Source: Aquihabitans sp.
GTDB lineage: Bacteria; Actinomycetota; Acidimicrobiia; Acidimicrobiales; Iamiaceae
Assembly (NCBI GenBank): GCA_025353965.1
Contig: JANXNS010000122.1
Coordinates: 1-43,529, forward strand
Direction: 5' to 3'
DNA length: 43,529 nucleotides
The notes below the pieces were generated by a model that worked only from the letters and a program-made list of their open reading frames with translations, ran no database searches and was not told the DNA's origin. Made by a program: the position numbers and the translations under genes. Positions 1 to 7,120 of the stretch are shown here, in pieces (the first letter of the stretch is position 1; each line of letters starts with the position of its first letter).

Positions 1-516
1 GGTCCAGCGATTGCGGTCGCGCACGTAGATCTGATCGGGGAGGACATCAATGTCGGGGTGTTCGGCCAGCAAGTCGCACGACGCCCAGTGCGTGGTGGCC
101 TGGTACCCGTCCAGCAACCCGGCCGCCGCCAGGACCAGGGCGCCGGTGCACACCGAGGTGACCCGCCGAGCACGTCCGGCCAGGGTCTGCACCGCGGCGA
201 GCACGTCCTCGTTCTTGCGGGCTTGGCGGGTGCCGAAGCCGCCAAGCACCACCACTGTGTCCAACACGGGAACTGCGGCGGCCAGGGCCGCGGCATCGGT
301 GAGGTCGAGGTCGGCACCAACCTCTATGCCGCTGGTGGTGCGGATGCGGGTCCCTCCAGGGGCGGCGATCTGGATGACGTACCCCGCCGACGGGGTCTCG
401 CTGATCGCCGGATCGGTGAGTCGGGTGGCGGCATCGAAGACCTCGGCCGGTCCGGCCAAGTCGAGGAGCTGGATCCCGTCGAAGGCCACCAGAATCACCG
501 AGCGGGGAGCGGACAT
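1..516 (-). CDS. GlxA-type transcriptional regulator, DJ-1/PfpI-like domain (3' end outside window)
   Basis: This is a leftward gene that starts at ATG 516 and runs off the left edge, so about 172 N-terminal residues are visible. They form a class I glutamine-amidotransferase-like (DJ-1/PfpI) fold. The start has a VILVAFDGIQLLDLAGP-type strand and loop, and a later VCTGALVLAAAGLLDG segment carries the cysteine at the nucleophile-elbow position, followed by ATTHW. This arrangement is typical of GlxA-family regulators, in which the PfpI-like domain is followed by an AraC-type helix-turn-helix. The AraC part would lie outside the window, so a stand-alone DJ-1/PfpI protein cannot be excluded. It is divergent from trpD across a 107-bp gap. 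The ligand and target genes cannot be told from this sequence. Confidence 0.8.
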   Translation of the reverse strand, partial: MSAPRSVILVAFDGIQLLDLAGPAEVFDAATRLTDPAISETPSAGYVIQIAAPGGTRIRTTSGIEVGADLDLTDAAALAAAVPVLDTVVVLGGFGTRQARKNEDVLAAVQTLAGRARRVTSVCTGALVLAAAGLLDGYQATTHWASCDLLAEHPDIDVLPDQIYVRDRNRWT

Positions 517-623
517 TGCTTCATCTTGCGCCGCCGGGCTACTGGCGGCAATGACAATGTCCTGATGATCTCTGCCACCCAATCAACACCCAGCCCGGTT
601 GGGCGTTCTGCCATGCTGGCGAC

Positions 624-1685
624 ATGACCGCGGAAACCTTCGACGAATTGGGCGGCTGGCCAGGGGTGATCGGCATCCTCACCGGCGGTGGAGACCTCAC
701 CAGCAGCCAGGCCGCCGTGGCCATGGCGGACATACTGGAGGGCAACGCCACCTCGGCCCAGATTGCGGGCTTCATTGTTGCCCTGCGCATGAAGGGCGAG
801 ACGGTTGGCGAGCTCACCGGCTTGGTGGCCGCCATGGTCGACCGCTCCGATGTGGTGACGCTGGCGGACCCGGACGGCGTCATCGACCTGGTCGGTACCG
901 GCGGAGACCGCAGCCACAGCATCAATGTGTCCACCCTGGCGGCCCTAGCGGTGGTGGGGGCAGGGGGCCGGGTGTGCAAGCACGGCAACCGGGCCGCGTC
1001 GTCGGCCTGCGGTACCGCCGACCTGCTGGAAGAACTCGGTGTTGCCTTCGACCTCGGGGCGGCGGGCGTAGCTCGTTGTGTCGACGAGGTTGGTTTCGGC
1101 TTCTGCTTTGCCCCCAAGTTCCACGGCGCCATGCGTCATGTTGCCTCCACCCGCAAGGAGCTTGGGGTGCCCACGGTGTTCAACTCTCTCGGCCCGCTCG
1201 CCAACCCGGCCCGGGTCCGACGCCAGGTCACCGGGGTGGCCGACCCGGCCATGGCCGAACGGATGATTCAGGTCCTGGCCGCCAACGGGGCGGAACGAGC
1301 GTTGGTGGTCTACGGCCACGATGGGCTCGATGAGCTGACCATCACCACCACCTCAACCATCCATGAACTCCACGACGGCGATATCCGCACCTACGAGGTG
1401 GACCCCCGTTCGTTGGGTTTGGCCGGAGGGACCCTGGAAGACCTGCGGGGTGGCGACGCCGCCACCAATGCCCGCCTGGCGCATCGGGTGCTGGCGGGTA
1501 AACCAGGCCCCCAGACAGACATCGTCGTGTTGAATGCGGCCGCCGGCCTCGTGGCCGCGGGGCTGGTGGACGACCTCGCCGAGGGGGTCGATGCGGCCCG
1601 AACATCACTAGTGGACGGCAAGGCGGCGGACGCCCTGGCGGCCGTCATTGCTGAGTCCCAAGCCGCCCGAGCCGCAGGCCTGTAA
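624..1685 (+). CDS. trpD: Anthranilate phosphoribosyltransferase
   Basis: TrpD transfers the phosphoribosyl group of PRPP to anthranilate, the second step of tryptophan synthesis after chorismate. The 353-residue length fits the family. Diagnostic motifs are visible: GTGGD at residues 91-95 (PRPP binding), NVST at 101-104, and KHGNRAASS at 119-127 leading into the GTADLLEELG segment. The start ATG 624 is chosen because it gives the usual N-terminal helical domain. It has no Shine-Dalgarno; a weak CATGCT -10-like hexamer lies 6 nt upstream at 612-617. No other trp genes are nearby. It is followed after 3 nt by a DUF445 gene, so the two are probably co-transcribed. Confidence 0.96.
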   Translation: MTAETFDELGGWPGVIGILTGGGDLTSSQAAVAMADILEGNATSAQIAGFIVALRMKGETVGELTGLVAAMVDRSDVVTLADPDGVIDLVGTGGDRSHSINVSTLAALAVVGAGGRVCKHGNRAASSACGTADLLEELGVAFDLGAAGVARCVDEVGFGFCFAPKFHGAMRHVASTRKELGVPTVFNSLGPLANPARVRRQVTGVADPAMAERMIQVLAANGAERALVVYGHDGLDELTITTTSTIHELHDGDIRTYEVDPRSLGLAGGTLEDLRGGDAATNARLAHRVLAGKPGPQTDIVVLNAAAGLVAAGLVDDLAEGVDAARTSLVDGKAADALAAVIAESQAARAAGL

Positions 1686-1688
1686 CCA

Positions 1689-2942
1689 ATGCCAGAGTCT
1701 CAGCCTGGGCCTGACGATGCCGAGCGCCTACGGGCACTGAACCGCATGAAGCTGCTGGCCACGGCCCTTCTTGTGATGGTGGGCGTGGTGTTCGTCGTGG
1801 CCCGCCAGTATGCCCCCAACACCATTGCGGGCTACGTGGAAGCCTTTGCTGGGGCGGCCATGATCGGTGCCCTCGCGGATTGGTTCGCTGTAACCGCGCT
1901 GTTCCGTCACCCGCTCGGCATTCCCATTCCGCACACGGCGATCATCGCCGAGCGTAAGGACGAGATTGGCAAGGGGTTGGGTACGTTCGTGCAAGGCAAC
2001 TTCCTGTCGGGCGCCGTGATTGCCGAGAAAATCCGTTCGCTGGGCGTGGCCGATCGGGTGGGGCTTTACCTGGCGGACCCAGTCAACGCCGACAAGCTCG
2101 GGGAAAACGCTGGCGACGCAGTGCGGGCCGCGGTGGACGTGCTGCGCGACGAAGATGTCGCTCCCGTCGTGGAGCACATGGTGACGGACCGGGTGGCAGA
2201 CATTCCTGCTGCGGCGTTGGCCTCCAAAGTGTTGGAGGCCGCCATTGCCGATGGCCACCACGAACTCGTTATCGAGTCGCTGCTGGAGGCAACTTCCAAG
2301 TTCCTCGGACGTAATACCGAGACCATTCGGGCCAAGGTCGACCAAGCGTCTCCCTGGTGGGTACCCGACGCAGTCGACAGCCGAATCGTGGCCCGGATCA
2401 CCGGTGCTGGCCACACGTTTCTGGCGGAGGTGGCCGCCGACCCCAACCACGAGGTACGCCGCCAGATACATGAACGAGTGCAAGAACTAGCCGTCGAGCT
2501 TCGCACCTCCCCGGAGATGGAGGCCCGCGGCGAGGAACTCAAAGCCCAACTCCTGGCCCACCCGGCCTTGCGAGCCTGGACGTCCACGTTGTGGCAGGAC
2601 CTCAAGACGACCCTGGTTGAAGCCAGCGAAAACCCAGACAGCGAGCTGCGAACCAAGCTATCGGCCGCCATTGTCCGCCTCGGCGACAGCCTGCAGACCG
2701 ATCTGGAACTGCGGGCCAAGATCGATGCTTGGGTCGAACAGACGGCGATCTACTTGCTTGATCAGTACCGAGACGAGGTAGCGGACCTGATCTCGGGCAC
2801 CGTCGCCCGGTGGGATGGCGACGACGCCAGCCGGCGCATCGAGCTACAGGTCGGCCGGGACCTTCAGTTCATCCGGATCAACGGCACCGTGGTGGGCGGG
2901 CTGGTGGGGCTGGCCATCCACGCCTTCACCACGGTCTTTTAG
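1689..2942 (+). CDS. DUF445 family membrane protein
   Basis: This 417-residue protein belongs to the DUF445 (YjiN-like) family, whose function is not established. A hydrophobic helix at about residues 20-40 is followed by the glycine/alanine-rich AGAAMIGALADWFAVTALFRHPLGIPIPHTAII segment (about 54-86), the family hallmark. A long, charged, helix-rich middle (about 90-390) follows, and a hydrophobic C-terminal end beginning INGTVVGG closes it. This gives membrane anchors at both ends around a large soluble part. It starts 3 nt after the trpD stop, so translational coupling is likely. No enzymatic motif is visible. Confidence 0.87.
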   Translation: MPESQPGPDDAERLRALNRMKLLATALLVMVGVVFVVARQYAPNTIAGYVEAFAGAAMIGALADWFAVTALFRHPLGIPIPHTAIIAERKDEIGKGLGTFVQGNFLSGAVIAEKIRSLGVADRVGLYLADPVNADKLGENAGDAVRAAVDVLRDEDVAPVVEHMVTDRVADIPAAALASKVLEAAIADGHHELVIESLLEATSKFLGRNTETIRAKVDQASPWWVPDAVDSRIVARITGAGHTFLAEVAADPNHEVRRQIHERVQELAVELRTSPEMEARGEELKAQLLAHPALRAWTSTLWQDLKTTLVEASENPDSELRTKLSAAIVRLGDSLQTDLELRAKIDAWVEQTAIYLLDQYRDEVADLISGTVARWDGDDASRRIELQVGRDLQFIRINGTVVGGLVGLAIHAFTTVF

Positions 2943-2954
2943 CCCGACCGGCCG

Positions 2955-3578
2955 CTAGGTCGACGGTGGCCAGGTTTGCGGCGGTGCGGGCCGTGATGAA
3001 GGAGGGGTAACCGGCACCAGTTGGGCCTGGGCATCCAAGCCCAGCAACTCTTGGTAGGCCTCAGCCAAGCGGTCGATGTGCTGCGTGACCGCGGCGAGGC
3101 CGGGGTCGTCCAGGTCGAGTCGGCGAGGAGCCCGCACCTGCGCGTTCAAGGCCACGAGGCGAGCCCCGGCTGTCTCTATTTCGTTGATGGCCCGGTCCAA
3201 ATCCGCCAGCGGCTGTCGCCTGGCTCCGGGGGCCAGCACCGACACACGAGCGACCTGAAGGTCCAGCAAGACCGCCTGGGCTCGCAGCTCACCGGCCGTT
3301 ATGGCCAGCGGCGATGGCACCGCGGTGCGCCGGCGCCTGCCGGTCGGACGATGATCTTCCGCCACCGCGGTGGCGGCAGTGCCGACCTTGGCCAGACGGC
3401 GATGAAGGCGAGCAGCAGCGCGCGGATCCACCAGCCAGGTCATGGGCGCCTCGGTGCGCACTGCTGGATCCACTCGGTGGTGGCGGTGGAGGCGGTTTCG
3501 GGCGATCAAGGCAGCGAGGCACGCCACGGATGTGAAGAAACACAGTCCGGCCAAGATGGCAACCACGATCCACTCCAC
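2955..3578 (-). CDS. Membrane-anchored protein of unknown function
   Basis: I do not recognise this 207-residue protein. One N-terminal hydrophobic helix (about residues 3-25) with little before it suggests a signal anchor. The rest is soluble, rich in Ala, Arg and Leu, and predicted helical. A long amphipathic stretch (about 95-190) could form a coiled coil, and the tail is proline-rich. The start is GTG 3578 because a TAGCCT -10 element lies 6 nt upstream (3585-3590), a leaderless arrangement seen at several starts here. It converges with the DUF445 gene 12 bp away. The promoter sits between its start and the stop of the upstream nuclease gene. Confidence 0.7.
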   Translation of the reverse strand: MEWIVVAILAGLCFFTSVACLAALIARNRLHRHHRVDPAVRTEAPMTWLVDPRAAARLHRRLAKVGTAATAVAEDHRPTGRRRRTAVPSPLAITAGELRAQAVLLDLQVARVSVLAPGARRQPLADLDRAINEIETAGARLVALNAQVRAPRRLDLDDPGLAAVTQHIDRLAEAYQELLGLDAQAQLVPVTPPSSRPAPPQTWPPST

Positions 3579-3584
3579 CCGAGG

Positions 3585-3590
3585 AGGCTA
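3585..3590 (-). promoter_or_regulatory. Putative leaderless -10 element (TAGCCT)
   Basis: TAGCCT on the minus strand lies 6 nt before the GTG at 3578. No Shine-Dalgarno separates them and no convincing -35 is visible. It implies that the membrane-anchored gene is transcribed separately from the nuclease gene just upstream. Confidence 0.4.
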
Positions 3591-3600
3591 CCGGGGGCTG

Positions 3601-4205
3601 CTACGCGGCGGGCACGTACGACGGGAGGGCCGGGTATAGCGAGGCGAGACCCCGGTCCGAGTGGATGACCCGAATTCGTCCAGCTTCCTTATCCAGCCAG
3701 GCGGCAACGCAGGCCAACTCGTCGGCCATGGCCTTGGGCACGGGCTGGCCAGGCTCAGAATGATCGTCCCCCAGGGGCGCAACGAGGTGGTCCGGCGCCG
3801 CGGGATCCAGATCGAGCGGAAGCGCTAGGGGCGTAATGCCTTGGCGGGTGATGGTCCATGCCCGGACCAGGCGCCCGTGGTCCAGCTCGGCTCCGGATCG
3901 TTCGCCGAACTCCACGACTACCCGTCCGGCCCGGCGCAGCATGTCGAAGCGGCGCTGACGTCGGAGTGCTGACGTAAGCGCCGCCGCCCGATCGCGCATC
4001 TCCGCCGCCTCCTCGAACCGCTCGGCGGCCGCCAGGCTGTGCATCTTCTGTTCGAGGGGGCCCAACAGGAGTTGGGGCTCGTGCAGGAGCCCCCGGCGAA
4101 CCTTGGCGGCAATGCCGGCATAGTCCTCAGCGTTGGTCTGGCCCGCGCACGGACAGGTGGCCACACCGATCTGCGCCGCCGCGCAGGATCCTGGCCGCAA
4201 CGCCC
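3601..4205 (-). CDS. Out-of-frame C-terminal part of the exonuclease/UvrC-like protein
   Basis: This segment continues the product of the nuclease gene at 4127-5278 but in another frame. It begins with a cysteine-containing RPGSCAAAQIG...CPCAG segment, as in the region after the GIY-YIG domain of UvrC homologues. A UVR-like helical hairpin follows (LLGPLEQKMHSLAAAERFEE), and then about 110 residues typical of the C-terminus of actinobacterial DEDDh exonuclease/UvrC-like fusions. No good independent start or ribosome-binding site is visible, so I read it as the rest of a single gene. With one base skipped near 4203-4205 the whole protein would be about 558 residues (complement 3601-5278). The break may be a sequencing or assembly error or a real mutation. 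Confidence 0.75.
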
Positions 4206-5278
4206 GGCTGGAAGGTGGCGGTACAGCGTCGCAGCGGAAGGGCTGTCTCAATGGCCTCCGCCACTCGTTTGGCCGCCTGGTGCGAGGGAAGCGGACCGAG
4301 ATACAGGGCGCCGTCGTCTCGGATGGCCTTGACCACCGAGAGCCGGGGAAACGCCTCGTTGGTGAGCTTGAGGTACACGTAGCGGCGCCAGGTGGTGAGT
4401 TGGCGGTTGAACCGTGGTTCGAGCCGGTGTATGAGGCGCACTTCCAGCACCGCGGCCTCCAGCGGGCTGGGGCACACCACATGATCGATGCGCTCGGTCT
4501 CGCGGAGAAGCTGGCCGATCTTGCGGCGATCGTCGCTGGAAAAATAGGAGCGAACCCGCGAGCGCAGATTGGATGCTTTGCCCACGTACAAGGTGCGCCC
4601 GGTTGCGTCCCGGAACAGGTACACACCCGGGCTGCGGGGGAGTGAATCGGTGAGGCGGAGTTTGCCGGCCTGTGCGTGGCCGCCCATGGTGGGCAGTGTC
4701 AGGAGATCATCCAGGCCGCACACGCCCAAGCGGCCGGCCCGCTCCAACAACAGGTGGAGGAGATCCCCGGTGGCCAGGGCGTCGTCCAGCGCACGATGGC
4801 TGGGGCGGTGCTCGAGCCGGAAACGATCGGCCAAGGTGCCCAGCCGGCAATTGGGCACGTCGTCGCGAACGAGGCGCCGGGCCAGGCTCAAGGTGTCCAC
4901 CACCCGATTGGCCAGCTTGGGGCGGCCGGACCGAACCAAGGCGCCGTTGAGGTAGCCGAGGTCATAGCGAACGTTGTGGCCAACGATCACCGCGTCTCCC
5001 AAGAACTCCAAGAAGGTGGGCAGCACGGCATCGGGCGGGGGAGCGGGGGCGACCATGGCCTCGGTGATCCCGGTCAGCAGGGTGATCTGGCGGGGGATGG
5101 CGCACCCAGGGTTGACGAACGTGCAGAACGTACCCAGTTGCTGGCCGCCTTGGAGCTTGACGGCGCCGATTTCTGTGATCCCACCGTCTGCCGCGCTACC
5201 GCCGGTGGTTTCGAGGTCCACCACCACGAAGGTGACCTGGTGGAGCGGCGTACCGAGGTCGTCGAAGCTGGCCTGCAT
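4127..5278 (-). CDS. DEDDh exonuclease fused to UvrC-like GIY-YIG nuclease (frame broken before the C-terminus)
   Basis: Residues about 10-170 form a DnaQ-like DEDDh 3'-5' exonuclease: VVVDLETTG (first acidic pair), then VGHNVRYDLGYLNGAL, and a C-terminal HRALDDALATGDLL with the H and final D. A GIY-YIG domain follows, with SPGVYLFRDATGRTLYVGKASNLRSRVRSYF as in UvrC. Such fusions are known in actinobacteria (Rv2191 type) and are expected to act on damaged DNA. As written, the frame ends after 383 residues with a divergent tail, while homologous sequence continues in another frame (3601-4205). The start ATG 5278 gives the normal N-terminus of the exonuclease. It has a TACCAT -10 element 6 nt upstream and two LexA-like boxes just beyond, so SOS control is likely. 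Confidence 0.88.
   Translation of the reverse strand: MQASFDDLGTPLHQVTFVVVDLETTGGSAADGGITEIGAVKLQGGQQLGTFCTFVNPGCAIPRQITLLTGITEAMVAPAPPPDAVLPTFLEFLGDAVIVGHNVRYDLGYLNGALVRSGRPKLANRVVDTLSLARRLVRDDVPNCRLGTLADRFRLEHRPSHRALDDALATGDLLHLLLERAGRLGVCGLDDLLTLPTMGGHAQAGKLRLTDSLPRSPGVYLFRDATGRTLYVGKASNLRSRVRSYFSSDDRRKIGQLLRETERIDHVVCPSPLEAAVLEVRLIHRLEPRFNRQLTTWRRYVYLKLTNEAFPRLSVVKAIRDDGALYLGPLPSHQAAKRVAEAIETALPLRRCTATFQPGVAARILRGGADRCGHLSVRGPDQR
4203..4205 (-). other. Apparent +1 frame disruption in the exonuclease/UvrC-like gene
   Basis: On the plus strand a CCC run occupies 4203-4205. If it were CC, the minus-strand codons would read CAG CCG GCG TTG CGG CCA, joining the GIY-YIG frame to the UVR-domain frame without gap. 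Homology-like sequence on both sides switches frame within about 15 bases of this site, so one extra base here is the simplest explanation. Confidence 0.7.
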
Positions 5279-5284
5279 GCGTGG

Positions 5285-5290
5285 ATGGTA
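5285..5290 (-). promoter_or_regulatory. Putative leaderless -10 element (TACCAT) of the exonuclease gene
   Basis: TACCAT on the minus strand ends 6 nt before ATG 5278, with no Shine-Dalgarno between. The LexA-like boxes occupy the spacer and -35 positions directly upstream. Confidence 0.5.
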
Positions 5291-5319
5291 TCGAACGGCT
5301 GTTCTGTGAACAAGTGTTC
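5291..5319. promoter_or_regulatory. Tandem LexA (SOS) box-like operators
   Basis: Two GAAC-N4-GTTC palindromes lie side by side. The first, TCGAAC-GGCT-GTTCTG (5291-5306), differs from the actinobacterial box TCGAAC-N4-GTTCGA only in its last two bases. The second is GAAC-AAGT-GTTC (5308-5319). Their centres are 15 bp apart. They abut the -10 element of the leftward exonuclease/UvrC-like gene and would block RNA polymerase there. They also lie 41-69 bp upstream of the rightward zinc-ribbon gene. LexA itself is not in the window. Confidence 0.68.
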
Positions 5320-5347
5320 TTCCACCAGAGGTCCGTGGCCTCTCCGG

Positions 5348-5353
5348 TAACAT
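5348..5353 (+). promoter_or_regulatory. Putative leaderless -10 element (TAACAT)
   Basis: TAACAT ends 6 nt before the GTG at 5360 of the zinc-ribbon gene. No Shine-Dalgarno is present. This supports the chosen start and gives a compact divergent promoter region of 81 bp. Confidence 0.42.
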
Positions 5354-5359
5354 CCAGGC

Positions 5360-5593
5360 GTGTCCAGCCCTGTTCGTTACCGGTGCACATCCTGCGGCAA
5401 CCTGACCCGCTTCGATGTCACGTCCACCCGCCGTACCAGCGCCTACCACCACTACACGGTGGGTGGTGAGCTCAGTATCGAAGATGAGCAGGTCCTTGAT
5501 GATCAGGTGGAGTCGGTGGAGTGCCGGTGGTGTGGGGCGGCTGGCCGAGTCGAGGCCCTCGAGGCCGAAACAGCGCCCGCGGTAGAGGGCTGA
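5360..5593 (+). CDS. Small zinc-ribbon protein
   Basis: This 77-residue protein has two CxxC pairs, C9/C12 (RCTSCGN) and C55/C58 (VECRWCGA), about 42 residues apart. That spacing suits a single zinc ribbon whose two knuckles are joined by a loop containing a TRRTSAYHHYTVGGEL segment. The C-terminal 15 residues are acidic. No catalytic residues are visible, so a nucleic-acid or protein-binding role is a guess from the fold only. It starts at GTG 5360, 6 nt after a TAACAT -10 element. It is divergent from the SOS-type nuclease gene and upstream of an NYN-domain nuclease gene, with which it probably forms an operon. Confidence 0.75.
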   Translation: MSSPVRYRCTSCGNLTRFDVTSTRRTSAYHHYTVGGELSIEDEQVLDDQVESVECRWCGAAGRVEALEAETAPAVEG

Positions 5594-5639
5594 AGGAACC
5601 ATCGCTGCGGACGCCAAGCTGCTGCGCGACGCCTGCCGT

Positions 5640-6800
5640 TTGGCGGTCGCGGTCGCCCGAGACGGTGAGATGGCCGAGCCTCGCCAACCGCCGCCCGGCG
5701 GTGTGCACACGGTTTTGACCTTCAGCCGGATGACCGCTTCGGCCTATGCGATTGTCCGTCGGGCGATAGAGGAAGACGAAGTTTTCCGGGCCCGCGTTGC
5801 CGCCGCCGCTACCGAAGAGGGGGTGGGCCGGGCGGGTTGGCTCTGGCTCCACCGGCCAGAAGGGTGGCAGACCGATGCTGCGCTAGAGACACCCGATGAG
5901 CACGACCGCGGGCGGGGGATGGCCCGGCTTCGTCGTGAGCGAGACGGGGCTGAGGCGGCAGCCGCCCGCCACCAGGCCGAGGCTTCGGCGGCAGAGGCAA
6001 GCCGGAGGCGTTCGGTCGCACAGTTGCAAGATGCCCGCCGAGAGGCGTCTGCGGCGGTGGCCGACGGTAACGCGCTCCAGGCCAGGGTCGGCCAACTCGA
6101 GGCCGAACGCAACGAAGCCGTTCGGTCGCTCAAGGCGGCCGAGGCAGATTTGGCTGACGCCCGGCGTGACCTTCGCATCGCCCGAGCATCCACCCGAGCG
6201 GTGGAGGTGGGACTGGAACTGGCTACGCCCGGGGCCGAGTTCCCGACGACAGATCCGTTGTGGCCCCCAGCTGGGTTGCTGGCCGCGCCAGGCAGCCGAA
6301 CGTCAACGACGAAGACCCCAAGGGGTCGGGAGAAGAAGAAGCCCCCGCTGAGCCTCGGTGCCCGGACGAGTTTGCCGCCCGGGCTGTTCACCGGGACGCC
6401 CGAGGCGGACCGCCACCTGGTGTCGTCAGGAGCGGCGATCGTCGTGGTCGACGGATACAACCTGTCCCGAGCAGCCTGGTCCGGCATCGAACCCGAGGAG
6501 GAGCGGCGGCGGACTGTTGCCTTGCTCGAAGAGGTGCAGGCCCGTTCCGGGGGTGTTGTGGTGGTGGTCTTCGACGGGGCTGATGCCACGGTTGCCCCGC
6601 TGGCCAGCCGGTCCGTTCGGGTCCGGTTCTCCGCCACCGGCCAGACGGCTGACGACGTGATCAGGGACCTGCTCATGAACATGGTGAAGGGCGAATCGGT
6701 TCTGGTGGTTTCCTCGGATCGAGCGGTGGCTGACGATGCCCGACGCCACGGCGCATTGGTGCTCGGAGCCCGGCAGTTTTTGGCCGCTGCAGGCCGGTAG
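5640..6800 (+). CDS. NYN-domain (YacP-like) putative ribonuclease with N-terminal coiled coil
   Basis: The C-terminal 135 residues (from about 252) form a PIN-like NYN domain of the YacP/DUF901 type: IVVVDGYNLSRAAW carries the first acidic residue, VVVVFDGAD the next, then TADDVIRDLL and VVSSDRAVADDARRHGA. Acidic positions are kept, so nuclease activity, probably on RNA, is plausible. Residues about 85-190 are an Ala/Glu/Arg-rich coiled coil, and a low-complexity Pro/Lys linker follows. TTG 5640 is the first conventional start. However, the frame is open back to 5586, and the upstream codons (ADAKLLRDACR) read like the normal N-terminus of this family. A GAAGGA motif lies just before ATC 5601, so the true start may be there. 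Confidence 0.8.
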   Translation: MAVAVARDGEMAEPRQPPPGGVHTVLTFSRMTASAYAIVRRAIEEDEVFRARVAAAATEEGVGRAGWLWLHRPEGWQTDAALETPDEHDRGRGMARLRRERDGAEAAAARHQAEASAAEASRRRSVAQLQDARREASAAVADGNALQARVGQLEAERNEAVRSLKAAEADLADARRDLRIARASTRAVEVGLELATPGAEFPTTDPLWPPAGLLAAPGSRTSTTKTPRGREKKKPPLSLGARTSLPPGLFTGTPEADRHLVSSGAAIVVVDGYNLSRAAWSGIEPEEERRRTVALLEEVQARSGGVVVVVFDGADATVAPLASRSVRVRFSATGQTADDVIRDLLMNMVKGESVLVVSSDRAVADDARRHGALVLGARQFLAAAGR

Positions 6801-6858
6801 GTCCGCTGAGTGTCAGAGGGGCTGGGGATGATGCAGGTCCACCCAACGGAGGTCCCCG

Positions 6859-7083
6859 ATGTTCGCCGCTCTGCCCTTCTCCAATTCTTCGCCGGATCCG
6901 CTCTGCATCGATTGCGACGCCTGCGTCCTCCAAGACACCGATGCCTGTAGCGATTGCGTCGTCACTTTTTTGTGCGGGCTAGACGCCGACCAACCCGTGG
7001 TGGTGGACTTGGCGGAGGCTAGGGCCATGCGCCTCCTGGGTGAAGCTGGCCTGGCGCCGCCGATCCGCTTTCATACCGGATGA
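6859..7083 (+). CDS. Small cysteine-rich protein of unknown function
   Basis: This 74-residue protein has six cysteines in its first half: C16, C19, C22, C30, C33 and C39, in the pattern CxxCxxC-x7-CxxC-x5-C. The pattern suggests zinc or iron-sulfur binding, but no known family is clear to me. The second half (DLAEARAMRLLGEAGLAPP) is likely helical. The start ATG 6859 has a good GGAGG Shine-Dalgarno at 6848-6852. The gene sits 37 bp upstream of queG, which encodes an iron-sulfur enzyme. Whether that is functional or only positional is unknown. Confidence 0.7.
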   Translation: MFAALPFSNSSPDPLCIDCDACVLQDTDACSDCVVTFLCGLDADQPVVVDLAEARAMRLLGEAGLAPPIRFHTG

Positions 7084-7120
7084 CAGCGGCTGTTCGGTTG
7101 GTAGCTGCGAAGATGTCAGG

